Source of the DNA: Vibrio bivalvicida
GTDB taxonomy: Bacteria; Pseudomonadota; Gammaproteobacteria; Enterobacterales; Vibrionaceae
DNA length: 64,000 nt
Direction of reading: 5' to 3'
NCBI RefSeq assembly: GCF_001399455.2
Contig: NZ_LLEI02000032.1
Span: 124,001 to 188,000 of the forward strand
Below the pieces are notes generated by a model. It ran no database searches. It was not told the DNA's origin and saw only the letters and a list, made by a program, of their open reading frames with translations. This document shows positions 36,221-45,588 of this stretch, piece after piece. Both the position numbers and the translations under genes were made by a program. Each line of letters begins with the position of its first letter. Positions within the stretch are counted from its first letter, which is position 1.

Positions 36221-37438
36221 TCATCCTTCAATAACTTTCATCAGCAGAAGACCATCGTACAAAGCTTGCTTGATTAATGCAGCACCAGGCATGGTAGCTT
36301 GTTTATAGAAGCGCGACTCAACCAGCTCTAAGTCACGATGATAAACAGGTAGACATTGTTCTTCGATACAGGTTTGAATCGCTGGATAAAGCACATCTTT
36401 TGCTTGATTGATTACCCCACCAATTAAAACCTTCTCAGGATTAAATAAATTGATCACAATCGCGATAGCAGAGCCTAAGTAGCGTCCTAATTTTTCGATA
36501 ACATCGACAGCTAAAGGATCGCTGTTAGCCGCGGCCTCACAGATATCTTCCACTGAAATCTCTTCAATATCAGCAAGAGAGGATTTCTCACCTTTAGCGA
36601 TTCGCTCAGACACCTCATTACGAATTGCTTGTGAGCTAGCTACGGTTTCAAGGCAGCCTAGATTACCACAATGACAGCGCTTACCGTTGGGATCTATTTG
36701 GATATGACCCAGTTCACCGATGTTACCATGACGACCTTGAAGTACACGTCCATCAAGGATAATCCCTGCACCTAAGCCGTGGTGAATAGAGATAAGTACT
36801 GAGTTTTCGTTTTCTTGCGAATGACCAAACAGACGCTCAGCTAGTGCCCATGCCCGTGTATCGTTGGCAATAAAAACTGGAAGGCCAGTCGCTTTATAGA
36901 TTTCAGGCCCTAGTGGTAGGTTCTCAACATTGTAGTGAGGCATTTGTAGTACCACACCATTCTCAGAATTCACTAGACCGGGTAAAGTGATGGCAATACT
37001 GGTAACACGGTCAAGTTGCTCAGAATAGGTCTGAAAAAACTCATCTATTTCGTGCAAAAGGCGCGCGAGCACATCATCTTGGTCGACTTCATGGATATCA
37101 ATTTTGGTATCAATCAGTACGTCACCACCAAGTTCGTGCAGTGCAATCGTTAGATATCCGCGTCCAAGACGCATAGATAGAAACTGCCACCCTTCATTGT
37201 TCACTTGCAGCCCAACCGCAGGGCGGCCACGACTGGTTACTTCCTGAACAGTGGTTTCATGAATGAGGTGTGCTTCAATCAACTCTCGAGTAATTTTGGT
37301 AATACTTGCAGGGGCAAGTTCACTCTGTTTCGAGAGATCGATACGAGAAATTGGGCCTTTTTGATCAATGAGTTTATATACACGGCCAGCATTGACCTGC
37401 TTGATATGATCAATATGGCCAGGTTGAGCCATGTACAT
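36221..37438 (-). CDS. mlc: ROK-family glucose repressor Mlc
   Basis: A 405-residue repressor (E. coli Mlc 406). The winged helix-turn-helix includes PISRIDLSKQSELAPASITK, and SRGRPAVGL is the linker. The ROK sugar-kinase-like domain carries the zinc motif HIQIDPNGKRCHCGNLGC and NLFNPEKVLIGG. In E. coli, Mlc represses ptsG and other PTS genes and is sequestered by unphosphorylated EIICB-Glc. Here ptsG is only 4.6 kb away. GGAG six bases before the ATG at 37438 sets the start; upstream TTG at 37450 is less likely. Divergent from pykA. Confidence 0.94.
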   Translation of the reverse strand: MYMAQPGHIDHIKQVNAGRVYKLIDQKGPISRIDLSKQSELAPASITKITRELIEAHLIHETTVQEVTSRGRPAVGLQVNNEGWQFLSMRLGRGYLTIALHELGGDVLIDTKIDIHEVDQDDVLARLLHEIDEFFQTYSEQLDRVTSIAITLPGLVNSENGVVLQMPHYNVENLPLGPEIYKATGLPVFIANDTRAWALAERLFGHSQENENSVLISIHHGLGAGIILDGRVLQGRHGNIGELGHIQIDPNGKRCHCGNLGCLETVASSQAIRNEVSERIAKGEKSSLADIEEISVEDICEAAANSDPLAVDVIEKLGRYLGSAIAIVINLFNPEKVLIGGVINQAKDVLYPAIQTCIEEQCLPVYHRDLELVESRFYKQATMPGAALIKQALYDGLLLMKVIEG

Positions 37439-37779
37439 GGAGTACTCCAAATATCAACAACCTGGTAATTTTTTTACTTTGCGAAGTAATTGTGAAGAGC
37501 TTTGATGGATTGCCGTGACAAGGGTCACGTATAAACATGTTTGTTTGTGTACCTAATCATATAGCGAACAAATTATCACAAAACTAATCGTATTTTTTTG
37601 CATAAATAAATATGTCTTCCATCACCTTTTCACAGCCGTACATAAGAATGTCATCTTAAATAACAGCACAGATGCCATGCCTGTATATACTTATATCGAG
37701 CCTAGTGCACTTAAGAATGGAAACAAAGCATATGTGCCGCCTAAATTTGACGGTGGCAACATCAATCAAGGAGCTCCGA
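37439..37779. promoter_or_regulatory. mlc/pykA divergent regulatory region with candidate CRP site
   Basis: This 341-bp gap carries the promoters of both genes. CGTGA-CAAGGG-TCACG at 37514-37529 is a perfect dyad fitting the CRP pattern, 76 bp before mlc. AAGGAG at the pykA end is its ribosome binding site. I see no further gene in it. Confidence 0.6.
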
Positions 37780-39222
37780 ATGACCTCAATCCAAAGAAGA
37801 ACAAAAATTGTCTCTACTCTTGGACCTTCTACCGATATACCCGGCGTGCTCGAAGCAATTCTCGAAGCGGGCGTCAATGTAGTAAGAATGAATTTCTCAC
37901 ATGGTAGCGCGGATGATCACAGAGAACGGGCGACCAGAGTGCGCAACATAGCTGCTAAGCTAGGCACCCACATAGCCATACTCGGTGATTTGCAGGGCCC
38001 AAAAATTCGTGTCTCAACCTTCAAAGACGGCAAAGTCCAGCTCAATATAGGCGACATATTCACCCTAGATAACAAATTGGAAGCTGGGCAAGGAAACAAA
38101 GACGCTGTCGGGCTTGACTACAAAGAGTTGCCCAATGACGTTTCGACAGGCGATATCTTATTGCTTGATGATGGCCGAGTTCAGCTACAAGTAGTTGCAG
38201 TTACTGAGTCTCAGGTTCGGACAAAAGTCACTATCGGTGGCCCTCTATCGAACAATAAGGGCATCAACAAGAAAGGCGGTGGGTTATCGGCAGAAGCACT
38301 CACCGACAAAGACAAAAATGACATTAAACTAGCCGCTGAAATCAAGGTTGACTATCTTGCAGTCTCTTTCCCCCGTAACGGCGAAGACATGAAATACGCG
38401 CGCAGGCTTGCAACAGATGCTGGTCTGCAAACACGCTTAGTGGCAAAAGTCGAGCGCGCTGAAACCGTAGAGAGTGAAGAAAACATCGATGACATTATTC
38501 TCGCCTCTGATGCGGTAATGGTAGCACGTGGCGACTTAGGGGTAGAGATTGGAGATCCTGAATTAATCGGGGTGCAAAAACAACTGATTCGTCGTGCGCG
38601 AGCCCTTAATCGAACCGTCATTACCGCAACGCAAATGATGGAATCGATGATGGAGAATCCAATGCCAACCCGTGCGGAAGTCATGGATGTGGCGAATGCA
38701 GTATTAGACGGTACAGACGCAGTAATGCTGTCCGGTGAAACAGCCGCAGGTAAGTATCCATTAGAAACGGTTCGCTCAATGGCTGAAGTCTGTTTAGGGG
38801 CGGAAAAGATGTCTGCGGTTAACCGCTCTGGATACCGAATGGACTCAGTATTTGAAACCGGAGAAGAAACCATCGCGATGTCGACAATGTTTGCTGCCAA
38901 CCATATGCGCGGAGTTAAAGGGATTGTGACTTTAACCGAATCAGGCCGTACCGCGTTGATGATGTCTCGTTTGAGTTCAGGCTTACCTATTTTTGCTTTA
39001 TCACGTAATGAAAGCACTCTGAACCTCTCAGCGCTTTACAGAGGGGTTTTCCCTGTCTTCTTTGATGATAAGTCGGATATTGGCTTAGAAACCGCTGAAG
39101 CGGCCGTAGCAACATTAAAACAAAGAGGCCTTCTCGACGATGGTGACTTGGTTATCATTACCCAAGGTGACGTTATGGATGTGGTCGGTTCAACCAACTG
39201 CATGCGAATACTCGCCGCATAG
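37780..39222 (+). CDS. pykA: Pyruvate kinase
   Basis: A 480-residue pyruvate kinase of the PykA (type II) class, the same length as E. coli Pyk[41 protein letters not shown] with the active-site Lys/Glu, [12 protein letters not shown], and the [10 protein letters not shown] region are all present. The ATG at 37780 has AAGGAG seven bases upstream; the frame extends 36 codons farther without conservation. It converts PEP and ADP to pyruvate and ATP. Confidence 0.95.
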   Translation: MTSIQRRTKIVSTLGPSTDIPGVLEAILEAGVNVVRMNFSHGSADDHRERATRVRNIAAKLGTHIAILGDLQGPKIRVSTFKDGKVQLNIGDIFTLDNKLEAGQGNKDAVGLDYKELPNDVSTGDILLLDDGRVQLQVVAVTESQVRTKVTIGGPLSNNKGINKKGGGLSAEALTDKDKNDIKLAAEIKVDYLAVSFPRNGEDMKYARRLATDAGLQTRLVAKVERAETVESEENIDDIILASDAVMVARGDLGVEIGDPELIGVQKQLIRRARALNRTVITATQMMESMMENPMPTRAEVMDVANAVLDGTDAVMLSGETAAGKYPLETVRSMAEVCLGAEKMSAVNRSGYRMDSVFETGEETIAMSTMFAANHMRGVKGIVTLTESGRTALMMSRLSSGLPIFALSRNESTLNLSALYRGVFPVFFDDKSDIGLETAEAAVATLKQRGLLDDGDLVIITQGDVMDVVGSTNCMRILAA

Positions 39223-39240
39223 TCGTCGATTGGCATTTCA

Positions 39241-39272
39241 CTGAAGGGAGCCTTGTGCTCCTTTCAGCATTT
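39241..39272. terminator. Terminator between pykA and the patatin gene
   Basis: An 11-bp stem (CTGAAGGGAGC/GCTCCTTTCAG, one wobble pair) with loop CTTGT followed by CATTTTA. It overlaps the 3' end of the convergent patatin gene by a few bases. Confidence 0.7.
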
Positions 39273-40415
39273 TAGGGCAAAAGTAGGTTTATCAATACAC
39301 TTAGAGAACGTCTCAACAAACTGGAAACCCGCATCAAGCCCAACTTGATAGTCATGAAGCAGATCTTGCCTTTCACTCATCAAAGAATTCGAACGCAGCG
39401 GTTGGTCTGGCTTAATCTGTAAAATAAAACAATCATCCGGCGGTGAATGTAAAAAGTCTTGAGTCAAAGAATACGTCTGGTAGTGCACCATCAGCATGTC
39501 AGCTAAACCCGAATCAAATTTATCCCCTAACAAATGGCTTAAGCGATAAATATCATCGGCACCAAACAACCAACGCCCACCATTGAGGACTTCTAGATGC
39601 ATTTTATCCGTTTTCTCTTGCCGAGATTTTTGCACTTGTTCATTAAAGAACACACTCCAATCTTGCTTCCATCGAGTTAACTTTTCTTGCCAGTGGTCTT
39701 GGATCACGTTGAATGAATCTCGTAGCCATTCGACGGGCGGCTCTTGATCGACTTCTTCGGTATCTGTTGTCAGATCTTCTCCTTCAGTGCGGATGACAAC
39801 GATACAGCGAGCTTCCTTGCGCCACGCTTCCTGAACAGGAATAGAGGCAGAGACACCGCCATCGACATATTCTCCATGTGAAAACTGAACAGGTTGATTA
39901 TACAAACGAGGGATCGCGCAGGTGGCAATCAGCACTTTCCTCCAGTCGTCTTGTAGCATCGGAAGGTAGTGATCGAACAGCCTGCTGGTATCGGTTACGG
40001 CCGCAAACGCCTGACGCTTGCCCAGTACTTTACGACCCATATCTATATCTAGGCGGTAAGGGTAATCACATATTTTGTCTAGCGCCCAATCTAGACCCAT
40101 GTATTTATTGTGTCGAATATAACGGAAAAGATGGAAGAACTCAGGGTCAGTCGTAAGATCGAGAATAAACGATTGCCCTATTCCTCTTTGCCGACACAGA
40201 AATGCGCATAAGTTGAGGGCACCTGCTGACGTGCCATAGAAAGCGTGGAATGGGTCAAAATTAGACAGGAGGAAAGCATCAATAACACCAGAAGTAAAAA
40301 TCCCTCTTTGGCCACCCCCTTGAGCAACCAATGCATTTTTACCGCCGGTGTACTTTTTCAATCGTTGAGCATCAAGTTGTACAGCAGCGTTGGTAATAAC
40401 ACCGCAATTCTTCAT
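39264..40415 (-). CDS. Patatin-like phospholipase
   Basis: A 383-residue patatin-family lipid acyl hydrolase. The oxyanion motif is AQGGGQRGIF, the nucleophile is S63 in GTSAG, and D185 in VDGGVS completes the Ser-Asp dyad. No signal peptide is visible, so it is probably cytosolic or exported by a dedicated route. The start is set by context: ynhF ends 7 bp before the ATG at 40415, while an in-frame TTG farther up lies inside ynhF. Co-translation with ynhF is likely. The lipid substrate is unknown. Confidence 0.88.
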   Translation of the reverse strand: MKNCGVITNAAVQLDAQRLKKYTGGKNALVAQGGGQRGIFTSGVIDAFLLSNFDPFHAFYGTSAGALNLCAFLCRQRGIGQSFILDLTTDPEFFHLFRYIRHNKYMGLDWALDKICDYPYRLDIDMGRKVLGKRQAFAAVTDTSRLFDHYLPMLQDDWRKVLIATCAIPRLYNQPVQFSHGEYVDGGVSASIPVQEAWRKEARCIVVIRTEGEDLTTDTEEVDQEPPVEWLRDSFNVIQDHWQEKLTRWKQDWSVFFNEQVQKSRQEKTDKMHLEVLNGGRWLFGADDIYRLSHLLGDKFDSGLADMLMVHYQTYSLTQDFLHSPPDDCFILQIKPDQPLRSNSLMSERQDLLHDYQVGLDAGFQFVETFSKCIDKPTFALKC

Positions 40416-40422
40416 TGATAGG

Positions 40423-40515
40423 CTACGCAGTAGTAATCGCGGTAATACCAAAACCTAGTAAAACAGCGAAGACAACAGCCGTAATCACTAGGGCGTATTT
40501 TAGATTGTGTTCCAT
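40423..40515 (-). CDS. ynhF: YnhF-family small membrane protein (30 residues)
   Basis: A 30-codon gene with the strong ribosome binding site AAGGAGG six bases before its ATG. The product begins MEHNLKYALVITAVVFAV and continues as a single hydrophobic helix ending in ITTA. This resembles E. coli YnhF (29 residues, beginning MSTDLKFSLVTTIIV). YnhF is an inner-membrane peptide of unknown function. It lies directly upstream of the patatin gene and decides that gene's start. Confidence 0.85.
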   Translation of the reverse strand: MEHNLKYALVITAVVFAVLLGFGITAITTA

Positions 40516-40648
40516 AGACACCTCCTTATTGTGTAACAAAGTAATAACATCCTTGTGAGGTATCTTCAATTATTACCTAATTTTCGTGCGGAATTATGGC
40601 GTTAGCATCACAATTAGTAGCATATGGTTATCGAATTAAGGATAAAGA

Positions 40649-41242
40649 ATGAACGCTCCAGCACTGATACCGTTAACGTTAGTTTTATCTACGATGAGTT
40701 TAGTCGCGAATGCAGAGATGTATATCTCCCCTTGGGTTGGTTACACCGTGGGGGGAAGCGTTGAGGATCAAAATCAACAAGAGCTTGATTTAAAGGGTTC
40801 GGAAGGTTTCGCGCTCTCTATTGAAACAGATTTCGACACCGGGCGATTAGGTCTGTTCTATGCCACTCAAAACACAGATGTCGAAACAGTCAACGTAAGT
40901 ACCACTATTCACTACCTACACTTTCAAAGCAGCGTTTACTATCCAATTGAAGATAAGATCTCTTCTTACTTAGGCATAGGGCTTGGCGGCTCTTACGTAG
41001 ATGCAGACTGGGTCAACAAAGAACTAGGGTTCTCGGCTAGTATTTTTGGTGGCTTTGAGTACAACTTTTCCGATACTGTTGCAATCAATACTCAGCTCCG
41101 CTGGTTGGGAACGGTCGTCGACAACGACACAAGCGGTGTGTGTAACTTGCCGACGACAGGTGACAACTCTTGCATCATCAAGTTTAAAACTGATTGGATG
41201 AATCAGTTTTCGGCCAACTTAGGATTGACTATCCATTTTTAA
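40649..41242 (+). CDS. Exported outer-membrane beta-barrel protein (uncharacterised)
   Basis: A 197-residue protein with a signal peptide (cleavage expected after LVANA, residue 22). The mature part alternates polar and hydrophobic residues in strands, has repeated aromatic girdles (YISPWVGYTVGG, YLGIGLGGSY, FGGFEYNFSD) and ends in LGLTIHF with a C-terminal Phe, the BAM recognition pattern. Length suggests an 8-stranded barrel. Two Cys flank a loop near the end (CNLPTTGDNSC). I do not recognise a specific family. Confidence 0.75.
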   Translation: MNAPALIPLTLVLSTMSLVANAEMYISPWVGYTVGGSVEDQNQQELDLKGSEGFALSIETDFDTGRLGLFYATQNTDVETVNVSTTIHYLHFQSSVYYPIEDKISSYLGIGLGGSYVDADWVNKELGFSASIFGGFEYNFSDTVAINTQLRWLGTVVDNDTSGVCNLPTTGDNSCIIKFKTDWMNQFSANLGLTIHF

Positions 41243-41287
41243 CTAATCTCATCTAACGCAAGAGCTTTCTGAGGAAAATGATGGCAA

Positions 41288-41710
41288 CTAGAAAGAGTAC
41301 TTAACGCCGATTGCACCACCAATTTGCAGCTCGGGGCCGCCGTATAGGTTAAGCTCTGGGTGTATTTGACCATACATATTCCAGCTTTTGCTCAAATTCC
41401 AATTAAGCCCTAAAGGGAGGCGAGCACCAAAATCTTTACCTTCCCACTCACTCCATGCACCAGCACCGACGTACCAAGTCACTGGGGTATTCGCTTCAAA
41501 TGAGCCACGTTTTAGAATGTAATCAAAAGCGCCGCCATCATTGCCAACAATAAAGCGGTACTGATTATCAAGCTCGACCACCACACTCAGCCCTTGATCT
41601 AATGCCATTCCAACAGATAGATCTGTCGATTTAGGTTCTTCGGCGACCACTGAAACACTGCCCGCCATTGCCAATACGCCAACCACAGTGGAGATTCCAT
41701 ATTTTTTCAT
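41288..41710 (-). CDS. Small exported beta-rich protein (hypothetical)
   Basis: A 140-residue protein with a signal peptide (MKKYGISTVVGVLAMAGSVSVVA, cut before EEPK). The mature part has several strand-like segments and ends in IGVKYSF, with a terminal Phe, again suggesting an outer-membrane barrel or periplasmic beta protein. The long frame upstream of 41710 is not conserved-looking and runs through repeat sequence, so the ATG at 41710 is chosen (an ATG two codons earlier is possible). It converges with the preceding barrel gene. Confidence 0.65.
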   Translation of the reverse strand: MKKYGISTVVGVLAMAGSVSVVAEEPKSTDLSVGMALDQGLSVVVELDNQYRFIVGNDGGAFDYILKRGSFEANTPVTWYVGAGAWSEWEGKDFGARLPLGLNWNLSKSWNMYGQIHPELNLYGGPELQIGGAIGVKYSF

Positions 41711-41805
41711 ATCCATGCCATCTAGTACAAAATAAAACAGTGTGCGATTGTCCGAGTTTGGGGGGGCAAAGATGTCAGAGAAAGGTGAGGATAAAGACAG
41801 AAGGT

Positions 41806-41940
41806 GGGATGCGAGATGATTTTGCCTTCCAGGAACAGCGAGTGTCAACAACTTGAGATAAGACACCAATAATCACCTCTCGGAGGACGAAGTCCGATCT
41901 CGATTCTCGAAGCGAAGCGCAGCCCGCCCCTGCTTCAAAA
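41806..41940. repeat. Intergenic repeat mosaic, copy A
   Basis: Contains GGGATGCGAGATG (41806-41818) and AGGACGAAGTCCG (41884-41896), followed by a 29-base segment at 41891-41919. The segment is 25/29 identical to 55520-55548. Both short words also recur in the maf-rluC gap. It lies between the small exported protein and the ptsG terminator. Confidence 0.7.
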
Positions 41941-41969
41941 ACAAAAAGGAGGCCGAAGCCTCCTTTGTT
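41939..41969 (-). terminator. Intrinsic terminator of ptsG
   Basis: A 9-bp stem (AAAGGAGGC on plus) closing a TTCG tetraloop on the transcribed strand, followed by TTTTTGTTTTT. It lies 22 bp after the ptsG stop. Confidence 0.93.
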
Positions 41970-41991
41970 AAACTTGATGAGTCAGTGGGAA

Positions 41992-43422
41992 TTAACCGTG
42001 GTTACGGATCCACTCATCCATTTCAGTTTTCAGGTTGTCAGACTTAGTACCGAAGATAGCCTGAACACCACCTGCAACAACCACTACGCCTGCTGCGCCT
42101 AGTTGTTTTAGTTTGTCTTGATTTACAGCTTCTGTATCAGCAACTGCAACACGTAGACGGGTGATACATGCGTCTAGACCAGTGATGTTAGCTTTGCCGC
42201 CGAATGCTGCAACAAGCTCACCTGCCATGTCTGAACCAGAAGTAGCAACTGCTTCTTCAGATTCATCTTCACGACCAGGAGTCTTAAGGTCCATTGCCTT
42301 AATAACTGCGCGGAATACCACGTAGTAGATTGCAGCGTAAACTAGACCAACAGCAATCATTAGACCCATCTTCTGTGCGTTACCAGACAGAACTAGGAAG
42401 TCGATTAGACCGTGTGAGAATGAAGTGCCGTGTACAAAACCTAGAGTGTTTGCAACAATGTATGCAGAACCAGCAAGTAGAGCGTGGATACCGTATAGCA
42501 GCGGAGCAACGAATAGGAATGAGAATTCGATTGGCTCAGTGATACCTGTTAGGAATGAAGTCAGTGCAGCAGATGCCATGATACCCATTACTTTCGCGCG
42601 GTTTTCTGGCTTAGCAGAGTGAGCGATAGCGATAGCAGCAGCTGGTAGACCGAACATCTTGAACATGTAGCCACCCGCTAGTTGACCGAAGCCATTACCA
42701 GCAGCACGAGATGCTTCATCAGCAACTAGGTAACAAGTAAGTACGCCGTTTTGAGTTTCGCCAGCAGCGTTAACGCAAGTACCTGCTTCAAAGAAGAATG
42801 GTACGTTCCACACGTGGTGTAGACCGAATGGGATTAGAGAACGCTCAACGATACCGTAGATACCGAATGCAACTTGTGGGTTCTGGTGAGCAGCCCAATC
42901 AGAGAAAGATGCAATCGCGCCGCCAATTGGTGGCCATACGACAGAAAGAAGGATACCAAGACCAATAGCCGCGAAACCAGTAATGATTGGCACAGCACGC
43001 TTACCAGCGAAGAAACCAAGGTATTCTGGAAGTTGAATCTTGAAGAAACGGTTGAATGCCCAAGCAGCAACACCACCGACAAGGATACCACCTAGTACAC
43101 CAGTGTCGATTTTTTCAACGCCCATAACACCAGCCATAACGCCTAGCGTTGCAGTCATGATGCCGTAACCAACGATAGCAGCAAGACCTGCTACACCGTC
43201 GTTGTTTGTAAAGCCAAGTGCAACACCCACAGCAAATAGCAGCGCCATTTGACCGAATACTGAGCCACCAGCTTGTTCCATTAGGTTAGAAACGATTTCT
43301 GGAATGAAGCCTAGGTCGGCAGCACCGACACCTAGTAAAATACCTGCAACTGGTAAGACCGATACTGGTAGCATCAGAGCTTTACCAACTTTTTGCAGGT
43401 TGGCAAAAAGGTTATTAAACAT
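41992..43422 (-). CDS. ptsG: Glucose-specific PTS EIICB
   Basis: A 476-residue glucose permease (E. coli 477). The EIIC domain, with about 10 helices, comes first, with [15 protein letters not shown] and [14 protein letters not shown] linker ([10 protein letters not shown]) follows, then EIIB with phosphorylated C419 in [10 protein letters not shown]. It transports and phosphorylates glucose using EIIA-Glc (Crr), and its unphosphorylated form should bind Mlc. It has its own terminator and a long upstream regulatory stretch. Confidence 0.96.
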   Translation of the reverse strand: MFNNLFANLQKVGKALMLPVSVLPVAGILLGVGAADLGFIPEIVSNLMEQAGGSVFGQMALLFAVGVALGFTNNDGVAGLAAIVGYGIMTATLGVMAGVMGVEKIDTGVLGGILVGGVAAWAFNRFFKIQLPEYLGFFAGKRAVPIITGFAAIGLGILLSVVWPPIGGAIASFSDWAAHQNPQVAFGIYGIVERSLIPFGLHHVWNVPFFFEAGTCVNAAGETQNGVLTCYLVADEASRAAGNGFGQLAGGYMFKMFGLPAAAIAIAHSAKPENRAKVMGIMASAALTSFLTGITEPIEFSFLFVAPLLYGIHALLAGSAYIVANTLGFVHGTSFSHGLIDFLVLSGNAQKMGLMIAVGLVYAAIYYVVFRAVIKAMDLKTPGREDESEEAVATSGSDMAGELVAAFGGKANITGLDACITRLRVAVADTEAVNQDKLKQLGAAGVVVVAGGVQAIFGTKSDNLKTEMDEWIRNHG

Positions 43423-43824
43423 GTTTATGCTCCTGAAAAGTTATAAGAATTATTGGGCTCTAACGGCACACCCCCGTAGCCTTAAATGTTAGCACCCTGA
43501 AAAAATGTAACCACTTATGTCACTATATTTTCTGCCTCTAAATATATAGTGTTGCTCATCAATCTTTCTAGCGAGTTACGAAATTTAGTTTCAAACTAAT
43601 AGCTAGATCACAATCAGAGAACACTTTTGAAATGCATTTCAAAGACATAAACCATTGATATTAGGTTTGTTATTAAAAATATCGATTAATTTTGATGGGT
43701 AAATAAAATAGAGTCATTTGTTATTTTATGTAACAAAATTACACTGAGCACTTTTTTAACTCTCAAGTTCAACAAATTTAGTAAACAACACCCAAAAAGC
43801 GTTTACCTGTGATGCTGATTACAA
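43423..43824 (-). promoter_or_regulatory. ptsG upstream regulatory region
   Basis: About 400 bp without a gene. It holds a perfect 18-bp palindrome, TTTGAAATGCATTTCAAA (43626-43643), about 204 bp before ptsG, and a candidate CRP site TGTGA-TGCTGA-TTACA (43808-43823). The AT-rich rest (43640-43790) should contain the promoter and Mlc sites, but I cannot place them with confidence. Confidence 0.5.
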
Positions 43825-43850
43825 AAAAAAGGAGCCAACGCTCCTTTTTT
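43825..43850. terminator. Terminator of the yceD-to-tatD operon
   Basis: An 11-bp stem (AAAAAAGGAGC/GCTCCTTTTTT) with loop CAAC, 16 bp past the tatD stop. It has T-runs in both directions. Confidence 0.92.
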
Positions 43851-43866
43851 ACCCAAAACTCTTTTT

Positions 43867-44634
43867 CTATCTCAAAAAAAGATTCCTGAAGTTTTCGCTG
43901 GTCTTTTCTCCAACCTCCCCCAATGAGCACCCCTTCAGTTGCGCGATATAAGAGGCAACCTCTACAACATATGCAGGTTGGTTCTGTTTACCGCGATGAG
44001 GGACAGGTGCTAAATAGGGAGAATCCGTTTCAATAAGTAACCTTTCTAGCGGCAGCGCTTTGACCACCTCTTTGAGTTCTGTTGCTTGTCTGAAGGTTAC
44101 AATGCCAGAAACTGAAATGTAAAAGCCGAGATCCATCGCCGCTTGCGCGAACTCGAGATCCTCTGTAAAGCAATGAATCACACCACCACAGTAATCTGCA
44201 TTGCCATTTTTCAAAATAGCTAACGTATCTTTCCGCGCATTGCGCGTATGTATGATTAAAGGCTTATTTAGCTTAACGGCAAGATCGACCTGTTGCTCGA
44301 ATCGAAGTTTTTGCAGCTCTGCGGTTTCAGGTTGATAGTGGTAATCGAGTCCTGTTTCCCCAACAGCCACAACTCTAGGATGTGAGGCATATTCGTGCAA
44401 ACGATCGAGAGCAAAATCACTTTCCACATCCAGTGGGTGAACACCACAAGAAGCATAGATATTGTCAAATGGCTCTATCATTTCCAACATGTTGGGAAAA
44501 GAGTCGAGTGTGACACCGACAGATAGAAGCTCATTTACGTTTGCCGCCTTTGCTTTAGCGACAACATCTTCTATTCCTTGGTGGAGTTCTTGGTAGTCCA
44601 GTTTGTCTAAATGGCAGTGAGAATCTACAAACAT
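43867..44634 (-). CDS. ycfH: TatD-family metal-dependent hydrolase YcfH
   Basis: A 255-residue TatD-family amidohydrolase-fold nuclease. Metal ligands are in VDSHCHLD, VGETGLDYHY, HTRNA, HCFTED and ETDSPYLAP. Its start overlaps the holB end by 10 bp. An in-frame start at 44661 lies deeper inside holB and is rejected because MFVDSHCHLD fits the family. Its E. coli counterpart also follows holB. Nucleolytic roles in DNA repair are described for the family; YcfH itself is poorly characterised. Confidence 0.92.
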   Translation of the reverse strand: MFVDSHCHLDKLDYQELHQGIEDVVAKAKAANVNELLSVGVTLDSFPNMLEMIEPFDNIYASCGVHPLDVESDFALDRLHEYASHPRVVAVGETGLDYHYQPETAELQKLRFEQQVDLAVKLNKPLIIHTRNARKDTLAILKNGNADYCGGVIHCFTEDLEFAQAAMDLGFYISVSGIVTFRQATELKEVVKALPLERLLIETDSPYLAPVPHRGKQNQPAYVVEVASYIAQLKGCSLGEVGEKTSENFRNLFLR

Positions 44635-45587
44635 ATTTCCCCGTTGAATTTGAAAAGCCAATCTAATATAAGCAGCTCTGCGTTAAGCCCCGTATGTGTT
44701 CTTAACTGTTGCGTGAGCTTTACAAGTTCCTGCGTCTGGATGTACAGGCGTTGATATTCGACGATCTGAGCCAACTTTTCAGCACCCGGAGTAAAGAACG
44801 GCATTGCCAACCCGTAGTGCACTTTTTGCGTATCGGTTAACAAGTACCACAACCAGTTCAGATACTCGGCATGCTCTGAAGCTAGCTCTTTAGCAAGCTT
44901 AGTCACATCTGCCTGATTGTGGCAATGTGCGATGAATTCTGATTCAATCGATGCATACTGACTCATTTTATCTTGATTGATAAACTCAAGCGTTGCTAAT
45001 GGTGCATTACCATTTATATGCGCGGCATAAGTAGGAACTGGCTTTTCTGCTTGTTCGCTAAGCCAATTCGTCACCACAGAGGACTCAGGTACGGTAAGGT
45101 GCCATTGCTGGCATCGACTAGTTATAGTCGGTAGCAGTGAGTTAGCACGGTGGGTCACTAGTAAGAACATACAAGTTGCCGACGGCTCTTCCAACGTTTT
45201 CAGCAAAGCATTAGCTGCTGACTCATTCATCGCTTCGGCAGGCTCTATCACAAACAACCTCAGCCCAGATAGCTGAGAAGACTCTTGAGCAATTCGATTG
45301 CACTGACGAACTTGTTCAACCGTGATCGCCTTACCTTCTTTCTCTGGCTTAATTACGTGGTAGTCTGGGTGACTGTCAGATTCCATCAACTGGCAGCCAT
45401 GACAAAAACCGCAAGCTTCAGCTGGATAGTTTTGACATATCACTGCGCGGCTAAAATGTTCAACTAGCTGCTGAGCTCCCATCCCCTCGTCTGCAATCAA
45501 TAGCGCGGCATTAGAAAACCGATCCGCTTGTAAATTTGACTGCCACTCCTTCCATAGCGGAGAAAGCCAAGGGTATAAATCGCTCAT
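44625..45587 (-). CDS. holB: DNA polymerase III delta-prime subunit
   Basis: A 320-residue clamp-loader subunit. The zinc module is CGFCHGCQLMES, and the AAA+ core has FVIEPAEAMNESAANALLKTLEEP and the SRC motif (TSRCQQ). The Walker A is degenerate, as usual for delta-prime. An ATG at 45587 (MSDLYPWL) begins two bases after the tmk stop. It loads the beta clamp together with delta and tau/gamma. Confidence 0.93.
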   Translation of the reverse strand: MSDLYPWLSPLWKEWQSNLQADRFSNAALLIADEGMGAQQLVEHFSRAVICQNYPAEACGFCHGCQLMESDSHPDYHVIKPEKEGKAITVEQVRQCNRIAQESSQLSGLRLFVIEPAEAMNESAANALLKTLEEPSATCMFLLVTHRANSLLPTITSRCQQWHLTVPESSVVTNWLSEQAEKPVPTYAAHINGNAPLATLEFINQDKMSQYASIESEFIAHCHNQADVTKLAKELASEHAEYLNWLWYLLTDTQKVHYGLAMPFFTPGAEKLAQIVEYQRLYIQTQELVKLTQQLRTHTGLNAELLILDWLFKFNGEICL

Positions 45588-45588
45588 G

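Noticed and set aside
38352..39017. 221-codon minus-strand frame inside pykA
   Set aside because: It is antisense to highly conserved pyruvate kinase coding sequence and has a low-complexity Ser/Arg/Ala composition typical of shadow frames.
41870..41969. CRISPR array or attachment site in the ptsG downstream gap
   Set aside because: There are no regularly spaced repeats and no integrase or tRNA gene nearby; the repeats are short, dispersed words.
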